Source of the DNA: Pararhodobacter sp. SW119
GTDB taxonomy: Bacteria; Pseudomonadota; Alphaproteobacteria; Rhodobacterales; Rhodobacteraceae
Length of the DNA: 64,000 nucleotides
Assembly: GCF_017811755.1 (NCBI RefSeq)
Contig: NZ_JADDJF010000002.1
Location: 1-64,000, forward strand
Reading direction: 5' to 3'
Position numbers and translations under genes: made by a program. Under the pieces are notes generated by a model, which made no database searches, was not told where the DNA came from, and was given only the letters and a program-made list of their open reading frames with translations. Positions 46,399-55,574 of the stretch are shown piece after piece; the stretch's first letter is position 1; each line of letters opens with the position of its first letter.

Positions 46399-48432
46399 AT
46401 GTCCGAGGCACTGGTTATCTTTACGCCATCGGGCAAGCGCGGACGTGTGCCCCTCGGCACGCCGGTCCTGACCGCAGCGCGTCAGCTGGGCGTCGATCTC
46501 GATTCGGTCTGCGGCGGACGCGGCATCTGCTCGAAATGTCAGGTCTCGCCGGGGCTGGGCGAGTTTGCCAAGCACGGCGTGACGGTCGCACCTGATGCGC
46601 TGAGCGCGTGGAACGCGGTCGAGCAACGCTACAAGGACAAGCGCGGCATGCTCGACGGCCGGCGCCTCGGCTGCCAGGCGCGCATCATGGGCGATGTGGT
46701 CATTGACGTGCCGCCTGAAAGCCAGTTGCACCGACAGGTCGTGCGCAAGGCCGCATCCGCCCGGCGGATCGCGATGGACCCGGCGACGCGGCTTTTCTTC
46801 GTCGAGGTCGCACAACCCGACATGCATGAACCGTCGGGCGACTTGGAGCGCCTCGCCGACGCCTTGCGCGATCAGTGGCAAGTCGACCCGCTCATCGCCG
46901 GCCCGCATGCCTTGCGGAAACTGCAACCGGCTCTTCGCAAGGGCAACTGGGGCGTTTCCGTAGCCGTCTACCGCGACCACACCGGAGGGCCGTGGCGTCT
47001 GCTCGACATCTGGCCCGGCCTGTACGAAGGCGGGCTCTACGGTCTGGCAATCGATCTTGGTTCGACCACCATCGCCGCTCATCTGACCGACCTGACCGAT
47101 GGCCGGGTCATTGCCGCCGGCGGCATCATGAACCCACAGATCCGCTTTGGCGAAGACCTGATGAGCCGCGTCAGCTACGCGATGATGAATCCGGGCGGCG
47201 ATACCGAGATGACCGCCACCGTGCGCCAGGCCCTAGATGCGCTGACCCACTCGGTTTCAGTCGAGGCGGGGATCGACCCATCCCTGATCCTTGAAGTCGT
47301 GGTCGTCTGCAATCCAGTGATGCACCACCTCTTTCTGGGCATCGATCCGGTTGAGTTGGGGCAGGCGCCGTTCGCACTCGCGACCTCCTCGTCGCTTGCC
47401 CTGCCTGCCCGCGATCTGGGGCTTACCACGATCAACCCCGAAGCACGTCTTTACACGCTGCCCTGCATCGCCGGGCATGTCGGCGCGGATGCCGCGGCCG
47501 TCGCGCTTTCAGAAGCGCCGCACCTGAGCGACGACCTTGTTCTTGTGGTCGATGTCGGCACCAATGCCGAGATCCTGCTGGGCAACTGCGATCGCGTCCT
47601 CGCCTGCTCATCGCCAACCGGCCCCGCCTTTGAAGGGGCGCAGATATCCAGCGGCCAGCGCGCCGCGCCCGGCGCTATCGAGCGGCTGGAAATCGACCCC
47701 GAAACGAAAGAGCCGCGCTTCAAGGTCATCGGTTGCGATCTCTGGTCAGACGATCCGGGCTTCGCGGAAGCCACGGAAAAGCTGGGCGTTACCGGCATAT
47801 GCGGCTCGGGCATCATCGAAGCCGTGGCCGAAATGCGCATGGCCGGTATCGTCGACGGCGCCGGGCTGATCGGCGGGGCGGAACAGACCGGCACCGCGCG
47901 CTGCATCCCCGAAGGACGCACGCATGCCTATCTGATCCACGACGCCACCGCGCAGGGCGGCCCGCGCATCACCGTGACGCAGGGCGACATCCGCGCGATC
48001 CAGTTGGCGAAATCGGCACTCTACGCCGGTGCGCGCCTGCTGATGGATGAGCTTGGCGTCGACCGCGTGGATCGCGTGGTGCTGGCGGGGGCGTTCGGCG
48101 CGCATATCAGCTCCAAACACGCGATGGTCCTGGGCATGATTCCCGACTGCCATCTGGACAAAGTCAGCAGCGCCGGAAACGCCGCGGGAACCGGCGCGCG
48201 CCTCGCGCTTTGCAACATCGCCGCCCGCGCCGGGATCGAACGTGAGGTAAAGCGCATCCATAAAGTCGAAACCGCCATCGAGCCGCGGTTTCAGGAGCAT
48301 TTCGTCAACGCTTCCGCGATGCCGCATGCGATCGACCCCTTTCCCGAACTGGCAAAGATCGTGACCCTGCCGCAGGTCAGCCACAACACCGGCGGCGGCG
48401 AGGGGGCCGGGCGGCGGCGACGCGCGCGTTAG
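46399..48432 (+). CDS. Corrinoid activation protein (ferredoxin-ASKHA/RACE, DUF4445)
   Basis: 677-residue ATP-dependent reductive activator of corrinoid methyltransferases. The N-terminal 2Fe-2S domain has cysteines 38, 44, 47 and 92 (CGGRGICSKC...GC), a linker follows, then the ASKHA ATPase with YGLAIDLGSTTIAAHL, VDVGTNAEILLG, VLAGAFGAHI and DCHLDKVSSAGNAAGTGAR. The start MSEALVIF follows AGGCGGGC; two ATGs upstream are less likely. Partners (corrinoid protein, methyltransferase) are usually adjacent but are absent here, so it may activate B12 enzymes encoded elsewhere. A basic RRRRAR tail ends the protein. Confidence 0.9.
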   Translation: MSEALVIFTPSGKRGRVPLGTPVLTAARQLGVDLDSVCGGRGICSKCQVSPGLGEFAKHGVTVAPDALSAWNAVEQRYKDKRGMLDGRRLGCQARIMGDVVIDVPPESQLHRQVVRKAASARRIAMDPATRLFFVEVAQPDMHEPSGDLERLADALRDQWQVDPLIAGPHALRKLQPALRKGNWGVSVAVYRDHTGGPWRLLDIWPGLYEGGLYGLAIDLGSTTIAAHLTDLTDGRVIAAGGIMNPQIRFGEDLMSRVSYAMMNPGGDTEMTATVRQALDALTHSVSVEAGIDPSLILEVVVVCNPVMHHLFLGIDPVELGQAPFALATSSSLALPARDLGLTTINPEARLYTLPCIAGHVGADAAAVALSEAPHLSDDLVLVVDVGTNAEILLGNCDRVLACSSPTGPAFEGAQISSGQRAAPGAIERLEIDPETKEPRFKVIGCDLWSDDPGFAEATEKLGVTGICGSGIIEAVAEMRMAGIVDGAGLIGGAEQTGTARCIPEGRTHAYLIHDATAQGGPRITVTQGDIRAIQLAKSALYAGARLLMDELGVDRVDRVVLAGAFGAHISSKHAMVLGMIPDCHLDKVSSAGNAAGTGARLALCNIAARAGIEREVKRIHKVETAIEPRFQEHFVNASAMPHAIDPFPELAKIVTLPQVSHNTGGGEGAGRRRRAR

Positions 48433-48528
48433 CCCCTGTTTCAGCCTGTCATCGACAGTGATCGGCTGCGCGCTTGCAACGGGACAGGCGTCGGATAAAA
48501 CGGTCGCATCGCAATCAGGGAAGTATTG

Positions 48529-49872
48529 ATGCCCGTATCGCTCGTTATCCTGGCCGCCGGGCTGGGCAGCCGGATGAATTCCGATCTGCCGAAAGTTCTG
48601 CATACGCTGGCCGGGGCGCCGCTACTTGCGCATGCGATGCGGGCCGGTGCGGCGCTTGGCCCGGAACGTGTCGTGGTGGTTACGGGGCACGGGGCCGATC
48701 AGGTCGCATCAACTGCGCGCAGTGAAAACCCCGATGTCCTCATCGCCCATCAGGCTGGACAGCTGGGCACCGCCCATGCCGTCGCGCAGGCGCGCACCGC
48801 GCTCGACGGCTTCTCCGGCGACGTGGTCGTCCTCTACGGCGATACGCCGTTTGTTTGCGTGGAGACACTGGAGGCCATGCGCGAGGCCCGGGCGCGCCAT
48901 GCGGTTGTCGTGCTGGGCTTCGAGGCCGCCGATCCTGGACGCTACGGTCGGCTCATGATGTCGGGTGAGCAGTTGGAGCGGATCGTCGAATTCAACGATG
49001 CGTCGGCTGAGGAACGGTTGATAACCCTCTGTAATTCCGGCGTGGTCTGCGCGGATTCGACAACCCTCTTCGATCTGATCGACAATGTCGGAAACGACAA
49101 TGCGAAAGGTGAATACTACTTGACGGACATCGTGGCGCTGGCCCGCAAACGGGGCCTTTCAGCCGGCGTCGTCACCTGCCCCGAATCCGAAACCCTGGGC
49201 ATCAATACCCGCACAGAACTCGCCGCGGCCGAGGGCGCCTTTCAGGCCCGCGCGCGTGTCGAAGCGCTGGAAACCGGTGTCACGCTCACCGCGCCCGAAA
49301 CCGTCTTCTTCGCGCTCGACACCGTCATCGGCCGCGACGCGGTGATCGAGCCGAATGTCGTCTTCGGCCCCGGCGTCACCATCGAATCCGGCGCACGAAT
49401 CCGCGCGTTCTGTCATCTCGAGGGCTGTCATGTCAGTCGTGGCGCGGTGGTCGGGCCCTACGCCCGCCTGCGTCCCGGCGCGGAACTGGCCGAAGACACG
49501 CGCGTCGGCAACTTCGTGGAGATCAAGAACGCGATCCTCGACGAAGGCGCGAAGGTCAACCACCTCAGCTACATCGGCGATGCGCATGTCGGGGAACGCG
49601 CCAATGTCGGCGCAGGGACGATCACCTGCAACTACGATGGCGTGATGAAGCACCACACCGAGATCGGCGCACGCGCCTTCATCGGCTCAGACACGATGCT
49701 GGTGGCGCCGGTGCGCGTTGGCGCCGATGCGATGACCGGGTCAGGGTCGGTGATCACCGCGGATGTGCCCGACGGCGCGCTCGCGCTCGCCCGCGCGCGG
49801 CAGGACAACAAATCCGGTCTGGCGCTTCGCCTGATGGAACGGTTGCGCGCCATAAAGGCACGGAAAGGATAG
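48529..49872 (+). CDS. glmU: Bifunctional UDP-N-acetylglucosamine pyrophosphorylase / glucosamine-1-phosphate acetyltransferase
   Basis: Makes UDP-GlcNAc for peptidoglycan and lipid A. The 447-residue product has the N-terminal uridylyltransferase (LAAGLGSRMNSDLPKVLH, VVLYGDTPFV, EFNDAS) and a C-terminal left-handed beta-helix acetyltransferase (about 245-447, with RPGAELAEDTRVGNFVEIKN and GAGTITCNYDG). The ATG at 48529 follows CAGGGAAG; a TTG one codon earlier is rejected. It starts a glmU-glmS operon (3-bp gap). Confidence 0.96.
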   Translation: MPVSLVILAAGLGSRMNSDLPKVLHTLAGAPLLAHAMRAGAALGPERVVVVTGHGADQVASTARSENPDVLIAHQAGQLGTAHAVAQARTALDGFSGDVVVLYGDTPFVCVETLEAMREARARHAVVVLGFEAADPGRYGRLMMSGEQLERIVEFNDASAEERLITLCNSGVVCADSTTLFDLIDNVGNDNAKGEYYLTDIVALARKRGLSAGVVTCPESETLGINTRTELAAAEGAFQARARVEALETGVTLTAPETVFFALDTVIGRDAVIEPNVVFGPGVTIESGARIRAFCHLEGCHVSRGAVVGPYARLRPGAELAEDTRVGNFVEIKNAILDEGAKVNHLSYIGDAHVGERANVGAGTITCNYDGVMKHHTEIGARAFIGSDTMLVAPVRVGADAMTGSGSVITADVPDGALALARARQDNKSGLALRLMERLRAIKARKG

Positions 49873-49875
49873 AGC

Positions 49876-51693
49876 ATGTGCGGCATTGTCGGCGTCCTTG
49901 GCAAGCACGAGGTTGCCCCCCTGATCCTGGAAGCGCTGAAACGGCTGGAGTATCGCGGCTATGACAGTGCGGGCATCGCGACGGTGCAGGACGGCACGCT
50001 CGACCGACGCCGCGCGGTTGGCAAACTGATCAACCTCAGCGATCTCTTGGTGCACGATCCGCTGGCGGGAAAGGCCGGGATCGGCCATACCCGCTGGGCG
50101 ACACATGGCGCGCCCTCGGTGGTCAACGCGCACCCGCACCGGGCAGGCGGCGTCGCGGTGGTACACAATGGGATCATAGAGAATTTCAAGGCACTGCGCG
50201 CCGAAATCGAAGCCGCCGGCCTGACCCCGGAATCCCAGACGGACACCGAAACGGTCGCCCTGCTGACCCGCCTCCACCTCGATCAGGGCATGTCGCCGGT
50301 CGAGGCCGCGGCAGCGACGCTCAAGAAGCTCGAGGGCGCTTTCGCGCTGGCCTTCCTCTTCAGCGGCGAAGACGATCTGATGATCGGCGCGCGCAAGGGT
50401 TCCCCGCTGGCCGTGGGTCATGGCGACGACGAGATGTTCCTCGGCTCGGACGCGATCGCGCTGGCGCCTATGACCGATCGCATCACCTATCTGGAAGAGG
50501 GCGACTGGGTCGTCCTGACCCGCAAGGGCGCCGAGATCTTCGATGCCGAAGGCCGGCGCGCCAACCGCCCGGTCAGCCGGATCGTGATGGATCAGACCCG
50601 GGTCGACAAGGCCGGGCACCGCCACTTCATGTCCAAGGAGATCGTGGAACAGCCGACGATCATCGAAGCCGCCCTTGCCCGTCACACGACCGCGCGCGGC
50701 GACGCGCTGGATTTCCCGGCGCCGGTGGATTTCACCGAATGCGATCGCGTCATCCTTGTTGCCTGCGGAACGGGGTTCTACGCGGCGCAGGTCGCGAAAT
50801 ACTGGTTCGAACGCTTTGCCGGCATCCCCACCGATATCGACATCGCCTCGGAATTCCGGTATCGGGAGCCGGTGTTGTCGAACCGGGCGGTGGCCATCTT
50901 CGTCAGCCAGTCCGGTGAAACCGCCGACACGCTGGCCGCCCTGCGCCATGTTGTCGATACGGTCGCGCGCACCATTGGCGTGGTCAATGTCGAAACCTCT
51001 TCGATCGCGCGCGAATGCGACGTGGCGCTGCCGATCATGGCGGGCCCCGAGATTGCCGTCGCCTCGACCAAGGCGTTCACCGCGCAGCTCATGGTGCTGG
51101 CGCTGCTGGCGCTCAAGGCCGGAATCGACCGGGGAAAACTCTCTGCCGAGGACGCGGCGGAACAACTGGCGATCCTGCGCACGGCCCCCGGGATGCTGCG
51201 CCAGGCGCTGGACCGCGAGGGCGAGATCGAGCGCATCGCCGGCCGGCTGGCACAGTCGCGCGACGTGCTGTTCCTGGGCCGGGGAACGATGTATCCGCTG
51301 GCGCTGGAAGCCGCGCTCAAGCTGAAAGAAATCAGCTATATCCACGCCGAAGGCTACGCGTCGGGCGAACTGAAGCACGGACCCATCGCGCTGATCGACG
51401 AGCATATGCCGGTGGTCGTCCTGGCCCCCCGCGACGGCCTGTTCGAAAAGACCGTCTCGAACATGCAGGAGGTCATGGCAAGGCAGGGACGCGTGCTGCT
51501 TATCTCCGACCAGGCGGGCCTGGACGAGGCCGGAAAGGTCTGGGCGCAGATCGTCATGCCGACCGTGCCCGAACTGCTGACGCCCTTCGTCTATGCGGTG
51601 CCGGCGCAGCTTCTGGCCTACCACACCGCGCTGGCCCGCGGCACCGATGTCGACCAACCGCGGAATCTGGCGAAGTCCGTGACGGTGGAATGA
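49876..51693 (+). CDS. glmS: Glutamine--fructose-6-phosphate aminotransferase (isomerizing)
   Basis: First hexosamine step: fructose-6-P plus glutamine to glucosamine-6-P. The 605-residue product starts MCGIVGVLG with the catalytic Cys2, has GYDSAGIAT and HTRWATHG in the glutaminase domain, then two SIS domains (SQSGETADTLAAL; SGELKHGPIALI) and ends RNLAKSVTVE. It is paired with glmU, so both ends of UDP-GlcNAc synthesis are co-expressed. No glmS ribozyme was seen. Confidence 0.97.
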   Translation: MCGIVGVLGKHEVAPLILEALKRLEYRGYDSAGIATVQDGTLDRRRAVGKLINLSDLLVHDPLAGKAGIGHTRWATHGAPSVVNAHPHRAGGVAVVHNGIIENFKALRAEIEAAGLTPESQTDTETVALLTRLHLDQGMSPVEAAAATLKKLEGAFALAFLFSGEDDLMIGARKGSPLAVGHGDDEMFLGSDAIALAPMTDRITYLEEGDWVVLTRKGAEIFDAEGRRANRPVSRIVMDQTRVDKAGHRHFMSKEIVEQPTIIEAALARHTTARGDALDFPAPVDFTECDRVILVACGTGFYAAQVAKYWFERFAGIPTDIDIASEFRYREPVLSNRAVAIFVSQSGETADTLAALRHVVDTVARTIGVVNVETSSIARECDVALPIMAGPEIAVASTKAFTAQLMVLALLALKAGIDRGKLSAEDAAEQLAILRTAPGMLRQALDREGEIERIAGRLAQSRDVLFLGRGTMYPLALEAALKLKEISYIHAEGYASGELKHGPIALIDEHMPVVVLAPRDGLFEKTVSNMQEVMARQGRVLLISDQAGLDEAGKVWAQIVMPTVPELLTPFVYAVPAQLLAYHTALARGTDVDQPRNLAKSVTVE

Positions 51694-51694
51694 T

Positions 51695-52396
51695 TTGTCC
51701 GTCCGTGCCGGGATACCGCCTGAGGCGGCGATGGGTGAACTGAAGGCCCTCGCCGATCCGGTGAAGGCGGCCGAGATGGCTGCGTACCACAAGACGGCGC
51801 GCCCTTTTTTGGGCGTGCCCGTTCCTGCCGTCGAGGCGCTGGCCAAGGACTGGCGCGCGGCCTGTTCGCTGGCAGAACGCATCGCGCTGGCCGCGGCGCT
51901 GTGGGACAGCGACGTGCATGAGGCGCGGGTCGCCGCGGCGAAGCTACTGACGCAGGCGCGCATCCGGCCGGACGATGCCGCGGTGTGGGAACTGATCGCG
52001 GGCTGGGCCGAGGGGTTCGACAGCTGGGCGCTGGCCGATCACGCCGCGGCGGCGGGGGGTCGGCGGCTGGTGGCCGATCCGGCGCGGCTGGACAGGGTCG
52101 AGGGCTGGCTGGACCACCCCAACATGTTGACCCGGCGGGCGACGCTGGTCATGACCCTGCCCTGGACCCGGCTGACGCATCCCAAACCGGCCGAGCTTGC
52201 CGTGCGCCGGCGCGTCCTGGGCTGGTGCGCCCACCACGCGACTGACCGCGATTGGTTCATGCAAAAGGCCGTGGGCTGGTGGCTGCGCGACCTTTCGCGC
52301 CACGACCCGCAGGCGGTCCGCGACTGGCTTTCCGACCATGGCGCGCGGCTCAAGCCCTTCGCCCGGCGCGAGGCGGAGCGGCGCCTGCCCGGCTGA
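51695..52396 (+). CDS. DNA alkylation repair protein (AlkD-like HEAT fold)
   Basis: 233 residues: YHKTARPFLGVPVPAVEALA, then tandem amphipathic helices with DSWALADHAAAA and WFMQKAVGWWLRDLSRHDP, matching AlkC/AlkD-type HEAT-repeat glycosylases of the PF08713 family. It begins one base after the glmS stop, with a probable TTG start (GGTGGA upstream), so it is coupled to glmS; ATG 51731 is the fallback start. The link with cell wall sugar genes looks accidental. Whether it excises alkylated bases is inferred from the family. Confidence 0.82.
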   Translation: MSVRAGIPPEAAMGELKALADPVKAAEMAAYHKTARPFLGVPVPAVEALAKDWRAACSLAERIALAAALWDSDVHEARVAAAKLLTQARIRPDDAAVWELIAGWAEGFDSWALADHAAAAGGRRLVADPARLDRVEGWLDHPNMLTRRATLVMTLPWTRLTHPKPAELAVRRRVLGWCAHHATDRDWFMQKAVGWWLRDLSRHDPQAVRDWLSDHGARLKPFARREAERRLPG

Positions 52397-52408
52397 AGGG
52401 TGTAGATT

Positions 52409-52470
52409 GCGCGCATGCGCGCATTCGCGCAACCATTTGTCTTGTATACATAATTCTTAAAAATTAACCG
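52409..52470 (-). repeat. Palindrome/CGGTTAA intergenic element, copy C
   Basis: On the minus strand: CGGTTAA (52470-52464), 23 nt, box ACAAATGGTTG (52440-52430), 7 nt, perfect palindrome GCGCGCATGCGCGC (52422-52409). The spacing equals copy B, the TTG of the box keeps its place, but the palindrome sequence is different. It shares the exact 19-mer around CGGTTAA with copy B. It lies between the convergent alkD-like and gntP-like genes. Confidence 0.62.
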
Positions 52471-52512
52471 CAATGAAAGGTTTGGGCCGCCGCCCGCACA
52501 CGCCCCAAGGCG

Positions 52513-53892
52513 TCAGAAACTGCCGAAAAGCGTGCCCAGCGTCACCAGCACGACCAGCGCCAGGATCGGGATGACGACGGCAACCATGGCGATGTCGCGA
52601 TACGCCTCCCGGTGGGTCAGGCCGCAGATCGTCAGGAGCGTGATCACCGCGCCGTTGTGCGGCAGCGCGTCCAAGCCCCCGGTCGCCACCGCCGTCACCC
52701 GGTGCAGCAGGTCCGGCGCGATGCCCGCGGCCTGCCCCATCTCCAGATAGGTCTCGCCCAGTGTCGACAGCGCGATCGACATCCCGCCCGAGGCCGAACC
52801 GGTCATCCCCGCCAGCAGGCTCGTCCCCACCGCGAGCGAGATCAACGGGTTGTCGCCGCCGACCGTCACAACCCAGTCGCGGATCACGCCAAAGGCCGAA
52901 AGCGAGGCGATGACCGCGCCAAACCCGACGAGGCTGGCGGTGTTGAAGATCGGCTTGAGCGAGTCCTTCGCGCCCTCGTCCAGCGTCGCGCCCAGTCCCT
53001 CGACCAGCCGCCGCCAGTTGAGGGCGACCAGAACCAGCGAAGCGAAGGTCAGCGCCGCGATGATCGACCAGACGCCGCGCAAGGATCCCACATCGGTCGC
53101 GCCATAGGCCGGCAGGGCCAGATAGGACGTGTCCATGCGCGGGATCAGCACGAAGGTGAAGACCAGGTTCAGGCCCAGGACCAACACCAGCGGCGCCGCC
53201 GCCACCGCCAGCCCAGGCGTGTCCCGTGCCGGCGCGCGCGCCGCACCCTCGCCCACCTCGCCGTAACCCGGCCCCAACACGCGCGCGCGCCGTTCCAGCC
53301 AGGCCCAGCCCAGGCCCAGCATCATCGCGCCGGTGATGATGCCCAGCCCCGGGGCGGCGAAGGGCGTGGTGCCGAAATACGGCATCGGGATCGCGTTCTG
53401 GATCGCCGGCGTGCCGGGCAGCGCGGTCATCGTGAAGGTGAACGCCCCCAGCGCGATGGTCGCCGGGATCAGCACCTTGGGCAGTTCCGCCTCGCGGAAC
53501 AGCGCCGAGGCGATGGGCCAGACAGCGAAGGCCACGACGAACAGCGACACCCCGCCATAGGTCATCACCGCGCAGGACAGGATCACCGCCAGGATCGCGC
53601 GCGCCGGCCCCAGCCCGCGGATGATTCCGTCGGCCAGCACCCGCGCCGAGCCCGACGCCTCCATCAGCTTGCCGAAGACCGCTCCCAGCAGGAAAAGCGG
53701 GAAATACTGGATGATGAAGCCGCCGGTAGCCTGCATGAAGACCTGCGTGTAGCTGGCCAGCAGCGGACCGCCCTCGGCCACGAGCACCGCAAGAACCGCC
53801 AGCGCCGGGGTCAGCAGCAGCAGGCTGAGCCCGCGATAGGCCAGGTACATCAGCGCCGCCAGCGCGGCGACGATGACCAGGATGCCGGTCAT
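52513..53892 (-). CDS. GntP family permease
   Basis: 459-residue inner-membrane proton-coupled carrier with about 12 hydrophobic helices. Conserved GntP segments include FPLFLLGAVFGKLMEASG, MTALPGTPAIQNAIP, MTGSASGGMSIAL and GGLDALPHNGAVITLL. Family members carry gluconate or short hydroxy acids; next to a patatin-like enzyme, D-3-hydroxybutyrate is a good guess. The start overlaps the patatin stop by 4 nt. Confidence 0.9.
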   Translation of the reverse strand: MTGILVIVAALAALMYLAYRGLSLLLLTPALAVLAVLVAEGGPLLASYTQVFMQATGGFIIQYFPLFLLGAVFGKLMEASGSARVLADGIIRGLGPARAILAVILSCAVMTYGGVSLFVVAFAVWPIASALFREAELPKVLIPATIALGAFTFTMTALPGTPAIQNAIPMPYFGTTPFAAPGLGIITGAMMLGLGWAWLERRARVLGPGYGEVGEGAARAPARDTPGLAVAAAPLVLVLGLNLVFTFVLIPRMDTSYLALPAYGATDVGSLRGVWSIIAALTFASLVLVALNWRRLVEGLGATLDEGAKDSLKPIFNTASLVGFGAVIASLSAFGVIRDWVVTVGGDNPLISLAVGTSLLAGMTGSASGGMSIALSTLGETYLEMGQAAGIAPDLLHRVTAVATGGLDALPHNGAVITLLTICGLTHREAYRDIAMVAVVIPILALVVLVTLGTLFGSF

Positions 53893-54941
53893 CGCCGACC
53901 GCCCGGCGCCTGCACCGAATCGTCGAAGAATTTCTCCAGGTCGAACGAGGATTCATGCCCGATCTTGTCGAAATGCGCCGCCAGCCAGGTATCGGCCCAG
54001 CTGCGGCCGCGCTGGAACAGCATCTCCAGGTAGCCCCATTCCGCGTTCATCTTGCTGGAGGCGGCCAGATCCTGCACTTCGGTATCGGCGTGGATCAGAT
54101 GGATATGGGTCTTTCCGGCCGCCCCCAGATCGACGCCCTTCTCGGCCACGACCTGCTGCATCAGCGCGATGGTGCGCAATTCCTTGATCAGCGCGGTGTT
54201 GAAGCTGATCTCGTTCACGCGGTTGATGATCTCGCGCGCCGACATCGGGCATTCCTCGCGCAGGATCGGGTTGATCTGCACGATCACGATATCCGGGCTC
54301 TCGTCGCTGGTGACCAGCGGCATCAGGGCCGGATTGGCGCTGAAGCCGCCGTCCCAGTAATGCTCGCCCTCGATCTCGACGGCGGGAAACAGCTGCGGCA
54401 GGCAGGCCGAGGCGATCACCGCATCGAGGGTCACCCCGCCGCGCGAAAAGACCCGCGCGCGCCCGGTCCGCACATGCGTGGCGGTCACATGCACGGCGAT
54501 CTGGCGGCAACGGTTCACGTTGTCGAAATTGACCTGCGCTTCCAGCACGCGGCGCAACGGGTTCACGCCCATAGGGTTCAACTGGTAGGGCGAAAAAAGC
54601 CGACTCATGCTTTCGGCCAGCAGATAGCCGGGTGAATTGTCCAGGCTCCAGCGGCCCAGTGCCCGGTCCACCGGGCTGCGCTGCATCGGCGAAAACAGCG
54701 ACGCGCGGCTGATAGCGCGCCAGAACGCCGCAAGCGCCTGGCGCGCGCCGTCGCGCCCGCCGCGTTCGTAGCCATCGGCCAGCACGACGGCGTTCATCGC
54801 CCCGGCGCTGGTTCCGCTGATCTCGGCGATTTCCAGTCGCGGGTCTTCCAGCAGCCGGTCGAGGACCCCCCAGGTCAACGCCCCGTGCGAACCCCCGCCC
54901 TGGAGGGCCAGATTGATCCGCTTCATGCCGCGTTCGCTCAT
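53889..54941 (-). CDS. Patatin-like phospholipase/esterase
   Basis: 350-residue Ser-Asp dyad hydrolase. The oxyanion motif GGGSHGA, nucleophile Ser45 in GTSAG, and Asp197 in WDGGFSANP are all present. A C-terminal extension (about 280-350) follows the patatin core. The ATG at 54941 has GGAG 8 nt upstream. In related bacteria such proteins sit with 3-hydroxybutyrate genes and are candidate intracellular PHB depolymerases; here it is coupled to a GntP carrier. Lipid hydrolysis is the alternative. Confidence 0.87.
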   Translation of the reverse strand: MSERGMKRINLALQGGGSHGALTWGVLDRLLEDPRLEIAEISGTSAGAMNAVVLADGYERGGRDGARQALAAFWRAISRASLFSPMQRSPVDRALGRWSLDNSPGYLLAESMSRLFSPYQLNPMGVNPLRRVLEAQVNFDNVNRCRQIAVHVTATHVRTGRARVFSRGGVTLDAVIASACLPQLFPAVEIEGEHYWDGGFSANPALMPLVTSDESPDIVIVQINPILREECPMSAREIINRVNEISFNTALIKELRTIALMQQVVAEKGVDLGAAGKTHIHLIHADTEVQDLAASSKMNAEWGYLEMLFQRGRSWADTWLAAHFDKIGHESSFDLEKFFDDSVQAPGGRR

Positions 54942-55207
54942 TTTATCGCTCCGTATTTTCTGCGGCGCAGCATAAACCGGCGGCCGGCAGGCGTAAACCC
55001 GCGCAAACGCCCGCCCCGCGGCATCCGCAAACTGCATGCATCGGCGGCACCGCGCCGCAATGGGCGTCTTTCTGCCGCCGTCACGTTGTCGTTATGCGGC
55101 TCAAGCATGCTGCGACTTGCGCCAGATCATTGTATCGCTAAGCACTCGCTGGTTGCATGACGAAGCCACCACAGCGACTGCAACACGAATCAGGAGGAGG
55201 AGGAACC

Positions 55208-55468
55208 ATGGACCGCCGCAACCAACCCGTCGAGTTCTGGGGTCAGGGCATGACCTACTGGTTTCGACTCTGGCAAAGTCAGATCGAATATTCGATGCGC
55301 TTCTGGGGCGCGATGGCCGAACGCCTGCCGCATCCCAGCGCCGCCGACCTCGCCGCCGAGGCCGAGGCCATGCGCGAGATCCGCGCCCGGCACGCGGCGC
55401 GCAGCACCTGCACGACCAGCCCCGCGCGGTCGAAGTCCCCGGCCCAGAAGTCGCAGCAACTCCACTAG
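55208..55468 (+). CDS. Small phasin-like protein, 86 residues
   Basis: Starts MDRRNQPVEFWGQGMTYWFR, with many aromatic and Met residues up to about 40, then a charged helix (AADLAAEAEAMREIRARHAA) and a basic Ser/Pro/Lys/Gln tail. The ribosome site AGGAGGAGGA is excellent. The aromatic-rich start plus a helix and a basic tail is like proteins that coat PHA granules, and the divergent neighbour is a patatin-like hydrolase. I do not recognise the family by sequence; the phasin idea is inference. Confidence 0.6.
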   Translation: MDRRNQPVEFWGQGMTYWFRLWQSQIEYSMRFWGAMAERLPHPSAADLAAEAEAMREIRARHAARSTCTTSPARSKSPAQKSQQLH

Positions 55469-55574
55469 GCGCGCGGGCGGCAGGCAGCCGGTCCACCGCG
55501 GCCCTTGAATCTTGCGACGGGCTGGCCGAACCTGCCCGCGCAGGACAGGGCAGCGGGGGCGGAGATGCGGGCGG

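Noticed and set aside
49741-51963. A 740-codon minus-strand frame antisense to glmS
   Set aside because: GlmS on the plus strand has all catalytic motifs; the antisense translation has no recognisable domain.
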